Source: Cordilura impudica
Lineage: Eukaryota > Arthropoda > Insecta > Diptera > Scathophagidae
DNA: 64,000 bases
Direction of reading: 5' to 3'
Assembly: GCA_963682025.1 (NCBI GenBank)
Contig: OY821518.1
Span: forward strand, 37,099,059-37,163,058
Below the pieces are notes generated by a model, which was not told the DNA's origin, did not search any database, and saw only the letters and a list, made by a program, of their open reading frames with translations. Below are positions 11,810 to 23,689 of the stretch, one piece after another. A program made the position numbers and the translations under genes. The number at the start of each line of letters is the position of its first letter. Positions within the stretch are counted from its first letter, which is position 1.

Positions 11810-12220
11810 TTTACTAAAGAAGTAATGTGTGTTTGTTTGTAGGAGGTAATCTCCATCACTACTAATCTGATATTCCTGAAATTTTCACAGAATCATACTG
11901 CGGATATGGGAAATGCTATAGGCTATAATTTTTTAGCATTGAAAGTAAATTTTTAACATCATATATATTGAGTACTATGACAGAGACAGCTGAGCAAATT
12001 TGTCTTAGGTCATCTATTATTAGGTCATCTATTATTATGTCATCTATTATTGAGTAGTCAGAAAAAAATTAGCGGGATCGGACAAAGGAGCATGGCAGCC
12101 CCTATATAAAGTAAATATTAAATGCCATATATGCGGAGTACTGTAATAGTGAGAGCTTTGGGTTTGTTTTGGCGTGAGCCCTTCCATTACTATGCGGAGG
12201 GAGAGGCGGGTTACATCTAG
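11810..12220 (+). mobile_element. H2 Helitron copy, short
   Basis: Starts GCTATACTTATTTACTAAAG (family 5' end is TCTATACTAATATAATAAA; the first bases are mutated), followed by GTAATGTGTGTTTGTTTG and TCCTGAAATTTTCACAG as in the copy at 13205. It holds a module remnant with AATGCCATATATGCGGAGTA and ends GGCGGGTTACATCTAG followed by T, a Helitron-type CTAG|T end. A three-fold GTCATCTATTATTA repeat lies at about 12008-12052. No coding capacity. Confidence 0.7.
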
Positions 12221-12416
12221 TAATATAAATATAAAAAAAAAAGAAATAAAGTAATGAAAAAATTGATGTTGACAATGCAATGGTAACTTTTAACAATAAC
12301 ACTACAAAAATTTATTCATAAAATTAAATTACTCTATTATAAATTTTTTTAACGTTAGCAAAACAAGGGAAACCCTTACTATACAATAACTGGAAATGTT
12401 GCCTCTATTTTTGGTT

Positions 12417-12975
12417 TCAATATTTTGCTGAATATCTATTATTTCTTAATACAGCTTCATAACGCCGAGGCACGGAGTCAATTAAATTGGTTATGATATT
12501 CCAACTTAAACAGTTTTATTTTTATATTTCGGGAATAGTGTTTTTCCTTTTGATCATTGTATAAACATTCTTCCATCTTGTTCTCTTAAATTGAAATTGG
12601 ACTCATCTGAAAAGAGAACAGTATTCCAATTCTATCTTGAGTAATGTATTCTTTAGCAAAATTTATGCGAGTCAGAGGATTGTTCTCTGATATCAGCGGT
12701 TTCTTCGCAGGTCAAAAACGACCAAGATTAGCCTCAATCGCTCGTCGAGAAACAATTAGAGCAAATATTTTTAGTTTCCGATAGTTAATGTCCTCTTTAT
12801 GTAGCATTTTTGAAAATTTTTGAAACTTTACTGTTATTAAATTGTTTTCACGATGTTTCTTGACAATTTTTGAAATTATAGATATGTTCATAGGATATTT
12901 CTCATAAGTGTTCTTTTGCTTTAGATCAGTAGTAAAGTAATTTATTTTTTTTTCATACAACTTTATTTTTACCAT
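12417..12975 (-). pseudogene. Tc1-like transposase relic
   Basis: Minus-strand pieces of a Tc1-family DDE transposase. An N-terminal helix-turn-helix remnant reads IVKKHRENN. After it come KKPLISENNPLTRINFAKE and the first catalytic Asp in VLFSDESNFNLREQDGR. The C-terminus is LIDSVPRRYEAVLRNNRYS before a stop at 12417. A stop follows MFIQ, and there are frameshifts. The segment that should hold the second Asp and the Glu (QDN and NPIENLW-type motifs) is missing between KTLFPKYKN and the C-terminus. I could not find convincing inverted terminal repeats, so element borders are not given. Confidence 0.82.
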
Positions 12976-13204
12976 TATTTTCTAATAATTAATTATAAGA
13001 TTAAAATGTTGCAAAATGCAATTGCATTTAAAATACAGTTGCAACAAAACTTCAGAAACAATAAATATTTTAATAGCCGTTAAGATTCTATACATTTTCT
13101 TTCATACTATTTTCTATTTTTATTGTTTTAATCAAATTTTGTGGAGAACTTTAAAAGTTTCCATTGTTTTGGCATCAATTAAAAAACACTTTAAAAGTAG
13201 CAAA

Positions 13205-13386
13205 TCTATACTAATATAATAAAGAGGTAATGTGTGTTTGTTTGCAGTAGGTTATCTCCGTAACTACTCATCTGATCGTCCTGAAATTTTCACAGATTTT
13301 CACTTACTGCGGATATGAGAAGTGCTATTATTTTTTTTTTTTATTAATATTTTTAGTTCTAGCGAAGCAAACCTGGTTACATTTAG
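13205..13386 (+). mobile_element. H2 Helitron, minimal 182-bp copy
   Basis: A|TC start with TCTATACTAATATAATAAA, then GTAATGTGTGTTTGTTTG and CCTGAAATTTTCACAG. It ends AAACCTGGTTACATTTAG|T, where TTAG replaces CTAG. It contains only the two ends of the family with no module array, so it shows the minimal unit of H2. Confidence 0.75.
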
Positions 13387-13525
13387 TTTGTTATAAAATA
13401 ATAAAAAACATAATTTTATAAGTTAATACGATATTATTGAAAACTAAAGTTTACATAATCCGAATTTTGTAAAAGTGTGTAAAGCATTGTCACCCACTGC
13501 ATATGTGTATTAGGATGACAGCTAT

Positions 13526-14298
13526 TTATACCCTATACCACTATGTGGTTTGGGTATAATGACATTGTGCTGCTATTTGTAACAACTAAAAATATTTGAC
13601 CTACACCTATCTTTAATCACTATCTGATTCGATTTAACGATGTCCGTCCGTCCGTCCGTCCGTCTGTGTGTCCATTAAAGCTTGTAATCAAACTGCAGGT
13701 CGCAAATATGAATATATTTTTATGAAATTTGGCACTTAATCTTTTATCGGCCATGGGATGAACGCTATTGAAATTGGTGAGAATCGGTCCATGTTCAGAC
13801 CTAGCCCCCATACAAATGACCCCTATGAAATCGACATAAATTGCCATAAGATCCAAATTGTCATATAGATCTTACTCAAATTGGGTTTGTATGCGTTTAT
13901 TACATCCATTAATGAGTAGTCTAAGAATGATCCCTGGGACAACTCTTAGTGATAGGCCCCATATAGAGCTGCTTCCCGATCTTCACTTAAATCTATCAAA
14001 AAAATATTGCTCTAATTCTTCTCAAATTTTGTTTGTATATATTTTTGCAAAATACAAGAGACTTTACGAAACATAGTCAGGATCGTTCCATTTTTGGGCC
14101 TAGTCCCCATATAGATATAGCATCCGATATGAACTTTTTCATATCTGCAGGCAAAAAAATTAATAAAAATCGCACTCAAATTTGGTTTATGCTTATTTTC
14201 TATATCCAGTTAGTTGGGCCTAAGAGATAGGGTCTCGAAACGCATGGTATAGGGTATCATATAGTCGGTCTCGACCGACTATAATTTTCTTATTTGTT
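13526..14298 (+). mobile_element. D-family copy, first of a tandem pair
   Basis: Complete: TTATACCCTATACCACTATG start, GTCCGTCCGTCCGTCCGTC near 13641, CCCCATA blocks near 13806, 13957 and 14105, the palindrome with TC in its centre (AGTCGGTCTCGACCGACT), and a TATTTGTT end. The next copy follows directly in the same orientation. Confidence 0.92.
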
Positions 14299-15092
14299 TT
14301 ATAATACCACTATGTGGTTTGGTAATAATGACTTTGTGCTGCTATTTGTAACAACCAAAAATATTCGTCCTGGACCCATCTTTAATCATACCGATCGACT
14401 CAGAATCACTTTTTGAGTTGAAATAGCAATGTCCGTCCGTCCGTCCGTCCGTCCGTCCGTCCGTCTGTGTGTCCACGTAAACGTTGTAATTAAACTACAG
14501 GTCGCAAATATGGATATATTTTGATGAAATTTGGTATATAAGCCATGGGATGAACGCTATTGAAATTGGTGAGAATCGGTCCATGTTCAGACCTAGTCCC
14601 CATACAAATGACCCCTATGAAATCGACATAAATTGCCATAAGTTCCAAATTATCATATAGATCTCAGTCAAATTGGGTTTGTATGTGTTTATTACATCCA
14701 TTAATGAGTAGTCCAAAAATAATCTCTATGGGACAACTCTTAGTCATAGGCCCCATATAGAGGTGTTTCCCGATCTTCACTTAACTCTATCAAAAAACAA
14801 AAATATTGCACTGATTCTTCTCAAATTTTGTTTGTATTTATTTTTGCAAAATACAAGAGACTCTACCAAACATGATCAGGTTCGGTCCATTTTTGGGACT
14901 AGTCCCCATATAGATATAGCATTCGATATGAACTTTTTCATATCTGCAGCCAAAAAAAATTAAAAAAAATCCCACTCAAATTTGGTTTATGCTTATTTTC
15001 TATATCCAATTAGTTGGGCCTAAGAGATAGGGTCTCTAAACGCATGGTATAGGGGGGTATGGCCTAGACCGACTATAATTTTCTTACTTGTT
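14299..15092 (+). mobile_element. D-family copy, second of a tandem pair
   Basis: Starts TTATAATACCACTATGTGG with a small deletion in the end sequence. It has the longest GTCC run in the window (14431-14463) and ends CTAGACCGACTATAATTTTC TTACTTG before a T run. The left half of its palindrome is damaged (GGGGGGTATGGCCTAGACC). Confidence 0.9.
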
Positions 15093-17611
15093 TTTTTTTT
15101 TTTTTTTAATTTCAAGACGTGCGGGTCGGGTTAATATCAGAAAATAAGTCCAGAATATTACTATTACTAATTACTAAAATAATTTCAGCAAGTTTTTCGA
15201 AATCCTTCCACAAATATATATTTTTTCGATATCTTATTTAAACAAAACTTAAATCTCCTTAAATTTGACTTTTGACCTCAAAAAGAGACAATTTATAGTC
15301 CTTCAATTTAACCTTAATTTACAGGATTGAGAACTTATATTAAGTAGTATAATATTTTGTCAAAAGATATTTGAAATTTGAACACACCATAAAGATGTAG
15401 CCTAACAGTTGATAAAGTATGAAAAATCACATTTTTCTTCAAATCCGCTGAAATAAAAACGCTGCCCTCGCCAAATTAAGAATAAGATTCCTACAATATT
15501 TCGAATTTTTAATCAAATATATTTTCTTAATAAGACCTTAAGGTCCAGTCGTTGATTTCCGTACATTTCTTGAACAAAATTTTTGAAAAAGTAAAATTGG
15601 AGATTTTGAAATAGTGCTACAAAATACGTACCGTTTTGATATTAATTTAGAACGGCGTGACAATACACGAGATGCAAAATACTTTATATAAGATCATTTT
15701 GGGATCAGGGAATGCAAAAATATTGTTGTTGTAAATTACATCAATGTCTTTAAAAATGTGAGCTCGATTTTCTTAGTGGTCTGCGACGCATTTATTGCCT
15801 GAGGAACTTGATATAACTTGGCTGTTTTTCAACCGATAATAGATTTTGCTGTTTTATTACAAAGACAATTTAATCTAGATTGTTGTTTATTAATTAATTT
15901 AATTGAAAAGCAATTATTGATATCAAAATTTTTGTGAAAAATGTTATTTTTTTTTTTTTTTTGATAATTTTACATATAAATTCATATTTGAAATTTGAAC
16001 TCAATGCGCGTCCAGAAAGCATTGTCCGATTTGGCTCAAATTGTGCCCACTAAATTTTTAGGTCCAGTGTCACAAACCACCGCAATGTATATATTAAAAT
16101 CCAAATCAAGATTTTTCGACATTTTGGCCAAAACACTTAAATATTGTGATTTGATATAATCCCTGTTTTGCTACCTCAAACACTCCGAACACTTCTGGAG
16201 CACTCCGCAGAAAGTTTGCGAAAAAATTCAGCAACTAGATTGCTATAAAAGTTGGGTATATTTGAGAACCTGACTTGTTTTTATAGCTGCTCAATCTCAT
16301 ATTCACAGATTAGAACCATGTACCAAAACCTGGCCGTGTTTCGTTTTTTGTAGATTATTAAAATTTGATTCACATTAACTATATACAAATTGTATATCAT
16401 GTGAAAGGTATTTACAGGGCATATCCAGTGAAATAAAAGACATGGCCACTCATGCTCAAAAAACTTAATAAAACTCTAAATTTTTATTGTTTTATTGGGG
16501 ATATATTTCAGTTTTCTTTTTTTTATAGCAGCTAGGTAGTCCGTGGTTTTGCCGGGTTAATAATTTCCCGGGTATTAAAAATTATCCATAAAAACTTGAA
16601 CCCAAATTATTAGTCACTGTTATTTTTTTTTTTTTTTTTATAAAAATATCAATAATTCACCCTCAATATATTTTATTATTTCTATTAATTATTGTAAAGA
16701 TTAAATATACGTAATACCATAATCTTCTTTTATTATAATTCGTCAATTACAATCTTTATACAAATTTCACAAAACAAACAACAAAAACAACTATGAAAAA
16801 CGACAAGAATTATGAAAATAAACAATAAAAGGTCATTAAATATTAAATGCAAACAAAAAAAGGCAACAACTACAAGTACAAAAGTTTAAGTACATTATTA
16901 AGATGAAAATACTCGTAGTATTTAACTAAATAATCAAACCGCTTAACAATAATAACTCATTAAATTGACAAACAAGAGAACTTTTCTTCTGCCACTTAAA
17001 CTCTGAATGCAAACTAAGCAAACAATAGATTCAACGTAACTTCATTTCGTTGTCGTGAAAGAGAAAATCTTTGTGGATAGAAAACTAGAAAAAGGGAAAT
17101 TATAAATAATATTTAATGATACAAAGTCGAAATAGACTTAAAGAAAATCCAAGAAATTTATTTAAACAACTAGATGAACATATATGTACATATATATGTA
17201 TGTATGTATGCATAAACAATTAAGTACTTGGGAAATATTAGCTAAAGTCACAAGACCTTAAACTCTTGAGCAAAAATACACACTTAAATGAAATAATAAT
17301 GAATATTTAAATAAATGAGTGATTGGAGAGCTGAAAAGAACAACGTAAAGCGAAGCAAATGTAATTTTTCTTAAAAACAAAAAAAAAAAAAAAAACAAAA
17401 AATTAAAAATGCACAATGAGACGCGTGTACTCTGACATAAAAGTAAATGTGTGTGTATTCAATTGTGACTAGTTAGGGAAGTATTCCATGGCAGGCTTTT
17501 GATTTATGTTTAAACAAATATATTAAACTCTTTATGGAAACTTAGAAATTAATTGTCTCCTGTTAAATAACGATAATTTAAGTCGAATTTTAAATATATT
17601 AATTTAAATTT
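15093..17611. other. Unassigned AT-rich stretch
   Basis: About 2.5 kb without a frame or repeat that I can name. A stretch at about 16010-16270, with few poly-A runs, has the look of an old transposon end but I find no partner copy. ATGT-type microsatellite sequence lies near 17180-17210. Confidence 0.45.
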
Positions 17612-18126
17612 GCAGAGCCCAGCCCTCGAAATTCTAGCGCAAATTCTATGAAATTTTATTTTTTCATTATAAATATTTGTTGAACACACTGAAATAAGAG
17701 AATAAAGGTATTTTAACCACCTTTTGTGCCACCTAGAGATACGTTTATTTTAGGCAATTCAAAATTCAACGCAGGGCATGTGATATAAAATTATTCTAAT
17801 GAAATTTGATTGCGTTACTGTCGTTATTGGTTTTTGTCCAAAATTATTTTCAATTCAACATAGGGCTTTTCATATACAATTTTTGCAAACACATTAACAA
17901 ATTTAATAAATACACCATAGTATTGTATTATTTTATGTATGTGTTAGTAGTAATTTTAAATGAATTTTACAAAAAAAAATCTTCCAGACGGTGCAAATGT
18001 GAGTATCTGGTGGACAGCTAAAGACAAATACCTTTCAAATGAGGTATGTTTGGTCAAAATCGGTTTAAAACTGACAGAGTTACACCGGTCACAAGAAATC
18101 GTCTTGCCTCTTAAGATTACAGATAT
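17612..18126 (-). mobile_element. H1 Helitron copy, long variant
   Basis: Plus-strand text CCAGCCCTCGAAATTCTAG is the 3' hairpin region. CACATTAACAAATTTAATAAA, TATGTGTTAGTAG and AGAAATCGTCTTGCC follow in family order, and the 5' end ATTACAGATAT closes it. At about 515 bp it is longer than other copies because of extra sequence after the hairpin side. Its terminal CTAG is degraded. Confidence 0.7.
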
Positions 18127-19154
18127 ATAAAATTCCAAACGTGCTTTTTAGAAATTTATTTTTTTAATCATGGAACTGATTAGAAATCACTCAAAATTAA
18201 AAAAAAAATGTTGCACCTGCCTCAATTAAATAATAATCAAATACTTACATAGGCCCCTGGCTTTTAAAGTTCCCGTTATTAGACACACACTCACAAAGCT
18301 GGGTCAAAATAATAACGACTACTTTTATGTAGGTAGATGACATATAAGCTTCGTTTAGGTACTATTTGCATTATAATCTTTAATATTTCTTATCGATAGC
18401 TGTTTTCAAACAGCAAATGTCATAATCCTATAACTTTTAGCCATTTTAAAAGAATCACTTTTGAAGTTGTTTCAAACAACTTCCCAAAATGTTAATATAA
18501 ATTTATCGTGACATCCAAACATGACATCCAAAGCGTCAATTAAACTACAACATATTTTTACTTACGAAGAAGAACATAAACAAAAAGTTTTTCATTAACT
18601 CACGTGTCCTACTTAGAATGAACTTTCCAGGATCCATAAAATTGTACTTCCGTCCTATGACAACACTGTGTTAAATTCATTGGATTTGATTCAATTTTTC
18701 ACCACATCCGGAACACTGGTATGGCATATTTTTAAATTGTTGGGATGTTGTTTTTTGCTGGTATTTTTTTTTTTAAGAATTATTTAGATTTCAATCCGTT
18801 GTGCAATTTAAAATCTTTTTTCTCTCTCAAATGTCATATTATGTAGCTCTTTCTAGTGCTTTTTTCTGGTGAGAATTTAAAATAAAAATTACACTGTATA
18901 ACAATTTTTGGACTGTTGTACAGTGCAATTAACCTTTAACTTCTAATGTCATTTAAATTAAAGTTAAACGTTTTTCTTTGTTGATTAGTATTTATTACAA
19001 TTATTGATTTATTGTTTTTATATAGATAGTTTTTCCTAGAACGCATTAATATCTATCTGAAAAATATAATATTTTTCTATTACTAGAGTCGGCTTTCCAA
19101 TGCTGGATCATGTCTTAAAGAGAAAAGAAATCGATTAAACACTAATAAAATAAA
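18127..19154. other. Unassigned AT-rich stretch
   Basis: No gene is seen. A short segment near 18600-18680 (GGATCCATAAAA...CCTATGACAA) resembles 40915-40960, hinting at an unnamed interspersed repeat. Confidence 0.4.
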
Positions 19155-19940
19155 AACAAGTAAGAAAATTATAGTCGGTCTAGACCGACCATATGATACC
19201 TATACCATGGTTTAAGGAGCATATGTCTTCGGTCCAACTAATTCGATATAGAATATAAGCATAAACCAAATCTGACTGGCATTATTATAAATTTTTTGGC
19301 TGCAAATGTGAAATAGTTAATATCGGAAGCTATATTTATATGGGGACTAGGTCGAAAAATGGACCGATCCTGACCATATTTGGTAAAGTCACTTATATGT
19401 AGAAAAAATGTATGCAAACCAAATGTGAAAAAAAAATATTTTTTTTTTGATAGATTTAAGTGGAAATCGGGAAGGAGCTTTATATGGGGGCTATGACAAT
19501 TGCCGTATGGGTTTTATTTTTTGACAACTGATAAATGGATTTAATAAACACATACAAATCCAATTTGACCGATACCTAAATGATAATTTGGATCTTATGG
19601 CAATTTAAGTCGATTTCATAGGGGTCATTTGTATGGGGACTAGATCTGAACATTGACCGAATTTCACCATTTTCAACAGCTTTCATCCTATGGCTGATAA
19701 AAGCTTAAATGCCAAACTACATTAAAATATATTCATATTTGCGACCTGTAGTTTGATTACAAGGTTTATATGGACACAGACGGACGGACGTATGGACGGA
19801 CGGACATCGCTAAATCGACTCAGAAAGTGATTTTGGTCGATTGGTATAATAAAAGATGGGTCTAGGTCAAATATTTTTGGTAGTTACAAACAGCAGCACA
19901 AAGTCATTATACCCAAACCACATAGTGGTATAGGGTATAA
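19155..19940 (-). mobile_element. D-family copy, full length
   Basis: Starts AACAAGTAAGAAAATTATAG with an intact AGTCGGTCTAGACCGAC, contains GGACGGACGTATGGACGGAC near 19783, and ends CCACATAGTGGTATAGGGTA TAA. Non-coding. Confidence 0.92.
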
Positions 19941-20084
19941 AAAAGATATTCGTCTATGAATTTTTAAAATGGTTAAACCATTTTTTTTATCAGTTTTTGA
20001 GTGTAAATACTTTTATTTAAATAAATTCTCTCTGGTTCTCTAGTCATTTTTTATACTACTATATTAAAATGAAAAATTGATTAA

Positions 20085-20545
20085 CGTGGCTAATTTGGAA
20101 GCTTAATTTGACGGTGGTTCCAGTGGTCTGCCGGCTTTAAGCCGTAAGACCATACATACATTCTCATGAAGCAAATGCTACAAACACAACGTCCACAATA
20201 ACAACAATTACAGCTATCACACACAAGAAACAAAATTTAGAATAACAGCAATATCAAAAATAGCATAGAAAAATAATATTTTTGTCAAAGAGTTGTTTTA
20301 CACCGTCATTGAGCTCTCAATTTTGACAATTTTAAACAGCAACCTGCTCAAAATGTCAGTTAACCGTTTTCACTGTAAACGAGCACGCCAGCTGACCTAT
20401 TGATGGAGTCATCGAAATTTTCACAGACCGAAGGACAGACAAATGGACACCGCTATATTAACTCCGTTCTTTATAAGATATTACCCATGGATGGCAAACT
20501 TATATAGCCACTTTACCCTGGTGTGGTATCAAAAAATTCATAGTC
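20085..20545 (+). repeat. Interspersed repeat shared with 60160-61175
   Basis: AAGCAAATGCTACAAACACAAC, ATTTTAAACAGCAAC, TGTCAGTTAAC, ACAGACGGA-like AGGACAGACAAATGG and GGTGTGGTATC occur in the same order at 60230-61170. It is non-coding and DINE-like in style. Its end lies less than 100 bp from the long-TIR transposon; the second copy of each is also adjacent. Confidence 0.6.
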
Positions 20546-20633
20546 AAGTAATAATTTTGTCCAAAAAAAAATTAATTTTAAATATTTAATTTAAAATTTT
20601 TTTATATTGAAATTAAATATTCAAATATATATA

Positions 20634-23439
20634 TGGGGGATTTCATGGCAAGTGCACCAACTTTTGAAACCGATGTCTTCCGATCGGGATGAAATTTCCA
20701 CCAAGGTTAGTCCTATTGGATAGTAGTTTAGACACAATTTTTCAATAAGATCGGTCCAGATCTCTCTGAGTTAGAGGGGATCAAAATTTGACATTTTGGC
20801 CAAACAGGTGTTTCTTCTCATCCATGTAACTTATTACCTATTGTTCTCAGAACATTTTCTCCTAAAGAGTTTAGATAGCTATTTATTCAATATTTCGGAA
20901 AAAATACTTAAAAAAAAAATTTTTTAGACTTTTTTTTGCTAAATTAAAGCATTTTTTGCCTTTTTTTCAAAAAGGGCTTTTTTTTTTTTTTTTTTTTTTT
21001 TCATAAGAAAGCTTGGGATTTTTCCTTTAAGAGCTTTTTGGTCGCTTAGTGGGATGTGAGTGGGATATATATCAAAATAAATGTTTTGTAACTCAAGACA
21101 ACGGTTTTTCAATTTTTCACAAATGCACTATTTTGAATTTTTTCCTATTTGTGTCTAAAACCTTACAAATAAAACTTATACTGAGAAACTAGACAACCTA
21201 AACTTTCCGAAGGTATATAACATACCTAACTAAAATTTTATACCCTCGATACTGTAATACTCAGAATATGTTAACCTCAGGAAAAAAATCGCTTTTTTTC
21301 TATAGAAATGTTGAAAAATTATTATTTTTTATTTATTTTTAATAATAATAAAATTAATGTATAATAATAATAATATTAAAAATAAAAAGATAAATAATTT
21401 ATTAAAATTTAATCTTAATGGCATTAGATCCATTTATATCATAACTATTTTTATACTTAATTTATTGTAGCTGATGAAGTATTTAAGTCTTGTAAATTTT
21501 TAAATACCCAGTCTTTCATCCAGCTTTTTTGTCGCCTTTATTTACTGCGTTTTTTTGTCAATCCTTTCTTGGCGTTACTAGGTTCAGCTGTTGAATTCGC
21601 TGCTGGTTTATTTGTTGTCTCTGGAAAGAAATCGCATTGAAAAGAGGCAGAAAACTTTTTCAACTTGAGTCTTCCATCGACAAGCGGTATAAAAGCATGG
21701 TATTGAGCGGTGCCATCGATTGTTACCGCAGCATCGAATCTGCTCTTCAGTGTTTTCAATGTTTCCTGATGATCCTCTTTGCTACTAAAAACTATTTTAG
21801 TTTCTTTACAATAACTTTTTGCCCAATGGTATAAAGCAGTCGCATCTAAGATGCGATCTTGATGAGAGCACTGGAGGCTATACTTCGCTGCATTTCTTTT
21901 AAGGTTTGCTCCAATACCATCAGATGCTCCTTTACCATGAGCAGTAGGATGAAAATGCCACTCAGCTGGCATTCCAAAATCTTTTTCATGGGCCATAAGA
22001 TTTGCCAAGCTAATTTTGTTTTTAAAATGTTGACGAGCTCCGTCCGAAACGTAGTATACCTTCTTTACTGTAAATTTAGATTTTATAAATTTTAGTATTC
22101 TCTTCTGGTACTCATAAACTGCAACGGTATCATGTTTTAAATCGTCGGATATGATTGCCATACTTTTGTGTTCCAGTTTTTCATCTTTCATGTAGTAAAT
22201 AACTACTGTGAATATAGTTGCTTGGTCGTTATTGAAGTGGAATGCTTGTATGGCATCTTGAAGAACATATTTATAGTTTTCTGCGAAATCATATGAAATA
22301 ACGAATTCACCAGACTTCAAATGTATCTTCAAATCCTTGAAGAATGACCATTGCTCTTTGACTAAAAAGTCATGGTTTCTCAAGTTTAGCAATCTTGTAC
22401 ACATTTCTTCCACAAAATCATCCACATTTAAAATGATTGTTTTCAATGTGCATCTGTCAGTCTGAATCCAAGAATCAAATTTGACCTCCTCTATATATTC
22501 TCGATCTAAAGAGTTGATTAAATTTTCTTTGATGAATGTGGTTTTCGGGCAATTGGTACATTCACCTAAGCGGCAAGAAGTTGTTGCATTAGGACACATA
22601 GTCAATTTAAGGCAATCGCGGTAATCGTGTAAATCTTCTGCCGAATCATCTGTTAAATACTTTAAGTTGATTTCTTTCAACATCAGTTTTTTAACATTTT
22701 CATGGTAAATGCAAGCGCATACTGTGTGAGTTCCGCTGCTTTGTGCCAAAACGCAATGTTTTGGCCTCATTTGGGTTAATTTCGTGAAGCCAATTCTAAC
22801 ATGTTGCAAATAACTCTTTCAGGTTACAGATAACCATTCTCTTCTGTTATGTTATGAAGGTATGTTACATACCTTCGGAAAGGTTAATTTGTCTAGTTTC
22901 TCAGTATCAGTTTTATTTGTAAGGTTTTACACACAAATAGGAAAAAAATTCAAAATAGTGCATTTGTGAAAAATTGAAAAACCGTTGTCTTGAGTTACAA
23001 AACATTTATTTTGATAGATATCCCACTCCCATCCCACTAAGCGACTCTTAAAGGAAAAATCCTAAGCTTTCTTATGAAAAAAAAAATGCCCTTTTTGAAA
23101 AAAAAGGCAAAAAATGCTTTAATTTATCAAAAAAAAAAAAGTCCACAAATTTTTTTTTTTTTTAAGTATTTTTTTCCGAAATATTGAATAAATAGCTATC
23201 TAAACTCTTTAGGAGAAAATTTTCTAAGAACAATAGGTAATAAGTTACATGGATGAGAAGAAACACCTGTTTGTCCAAAATGTCAAATTTTGATCCCCTC
23301 TAACTCAGAGAGATCTGGACCGATCTTATTGAAAAATTGTGCCTAACTACTATCCAATAGGACTAACCTTGCTGCAAATTTCATCCCGATCGGGAGACAT
23401 CGGTTTCAAAAGTTGGTGCACTTGACATGAAATCCCCCA
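20634..23439 (-). mobile_element. Long-TIR DNA transposon, nearly intact
   Basis: Two inverted arms of nearly 600 bp (20634-21228 and 22857-23439) flank one open frame. Both ends read TGGGGGATTTCATG, then GCAAGTGCACCAACTTTTGA (left) or TCAAGTGCACCAACTTTTGA (right), continuing with GATCGGGATGAAATTT. Arms differ by scattered substitutions and A/T-run length. A second, disrupted copy lies at 56235-60144 with ends GGGGCGTTTCATG. The target duplication is not clear because the flanks are (AT)n. I cannot place it in a named superfamily with confidence. Confidence 0.85.
21538..22809 (-). CDS. DDE-like transposase of the long-TIR transposon
   Basis: An uninterrupted frame of up to 423 residues, the longest in the window. 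No ATG opens it: a TGA lies upstream in frame, and the first ATG codon is residue 14 (MRPKHC). The true start may therefore be there or in an upstream exon. Visible parts: Cys cluster C72, C79, C84, C87; ISYDFAENY with D174; ISDDL at 220-224; YYVSDGARQHFKN with D256; AEWHFHPTAHGKG (282-294) and SDGIGANLKR (296-305); a lysine-rich C-terminus KKGLTKKRSK. The spacing of acidic residues suits a DDE-type nuclease fold, and I recall similar YDF/SDGA/HGKG proteins annotated as uncharacterised in many animals. The role as transposase is inferred from its position between inverted repeats. The start lies about 50 bp from the right arm, so the promoter would be in the TIR. Confidence 0.75.
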   Translation of the reverse strand: MQHVRIGFTKLTQMRPKHCVLAQSSGTHTVCACIYHENVKKLMLKEINLKYLTDDSAEDLHDYRDCLKLTMCPNATTSCRLGECTNCPKTTFIKENLINSLDREYIEEVKFDSWIQTDRCTLKTIILNVDDFVEEMCTRLLNLRNHDFLVKEQWSFFKDLKIHLKSGEFVISYDFAENYKYVLQDAIQAFHFNNDQATIFTVVIYYMKDEKLEHKSMAIISDDLKHDTVAVYEYQKRILKFIKSKFTVKKVYYVSDGARQHFKNKISLANLMAHEKDFGMPAEWHFHPTAHGKGASDGIGANLKRNAAKYSLQCSHQDRILDATALYHWAKSYCKETKIVFSSKEDHQETLKTLKSRFDAAVTIDGTAQYHAFIPLVDGRLKLKKFSASFQCDFFPETTNKPAANSTAEPSNAKKGLTKKRSK

Positions 23440-23689
23440 TATATATATTTATGCCAATGCACACAGCTCTACCTCTTACTCTGGCACTGAGCTGGACCGT
23501 ATTCCAAAAACATTTCTTTTAGTTTTTTTTTTAAATTTTTTACATTTTTTTCCCAAGAAATCAAAATGTTTCTATCATGTAATCACATCTAATATTGTAT
23601 TAGATAAGTTTAGCAATGTCCGCATATTATCAGCCACTAAGAGTTAGCTTTTTTATTAAAAAATGAAAAAATACAACAATATCTCCTAT

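Noticed and set aside
21637..22095. Plus-strand frames within the long-TIR transposase.
   Set aside because: Antisense to the 423-codon frame, with no motif of their own.
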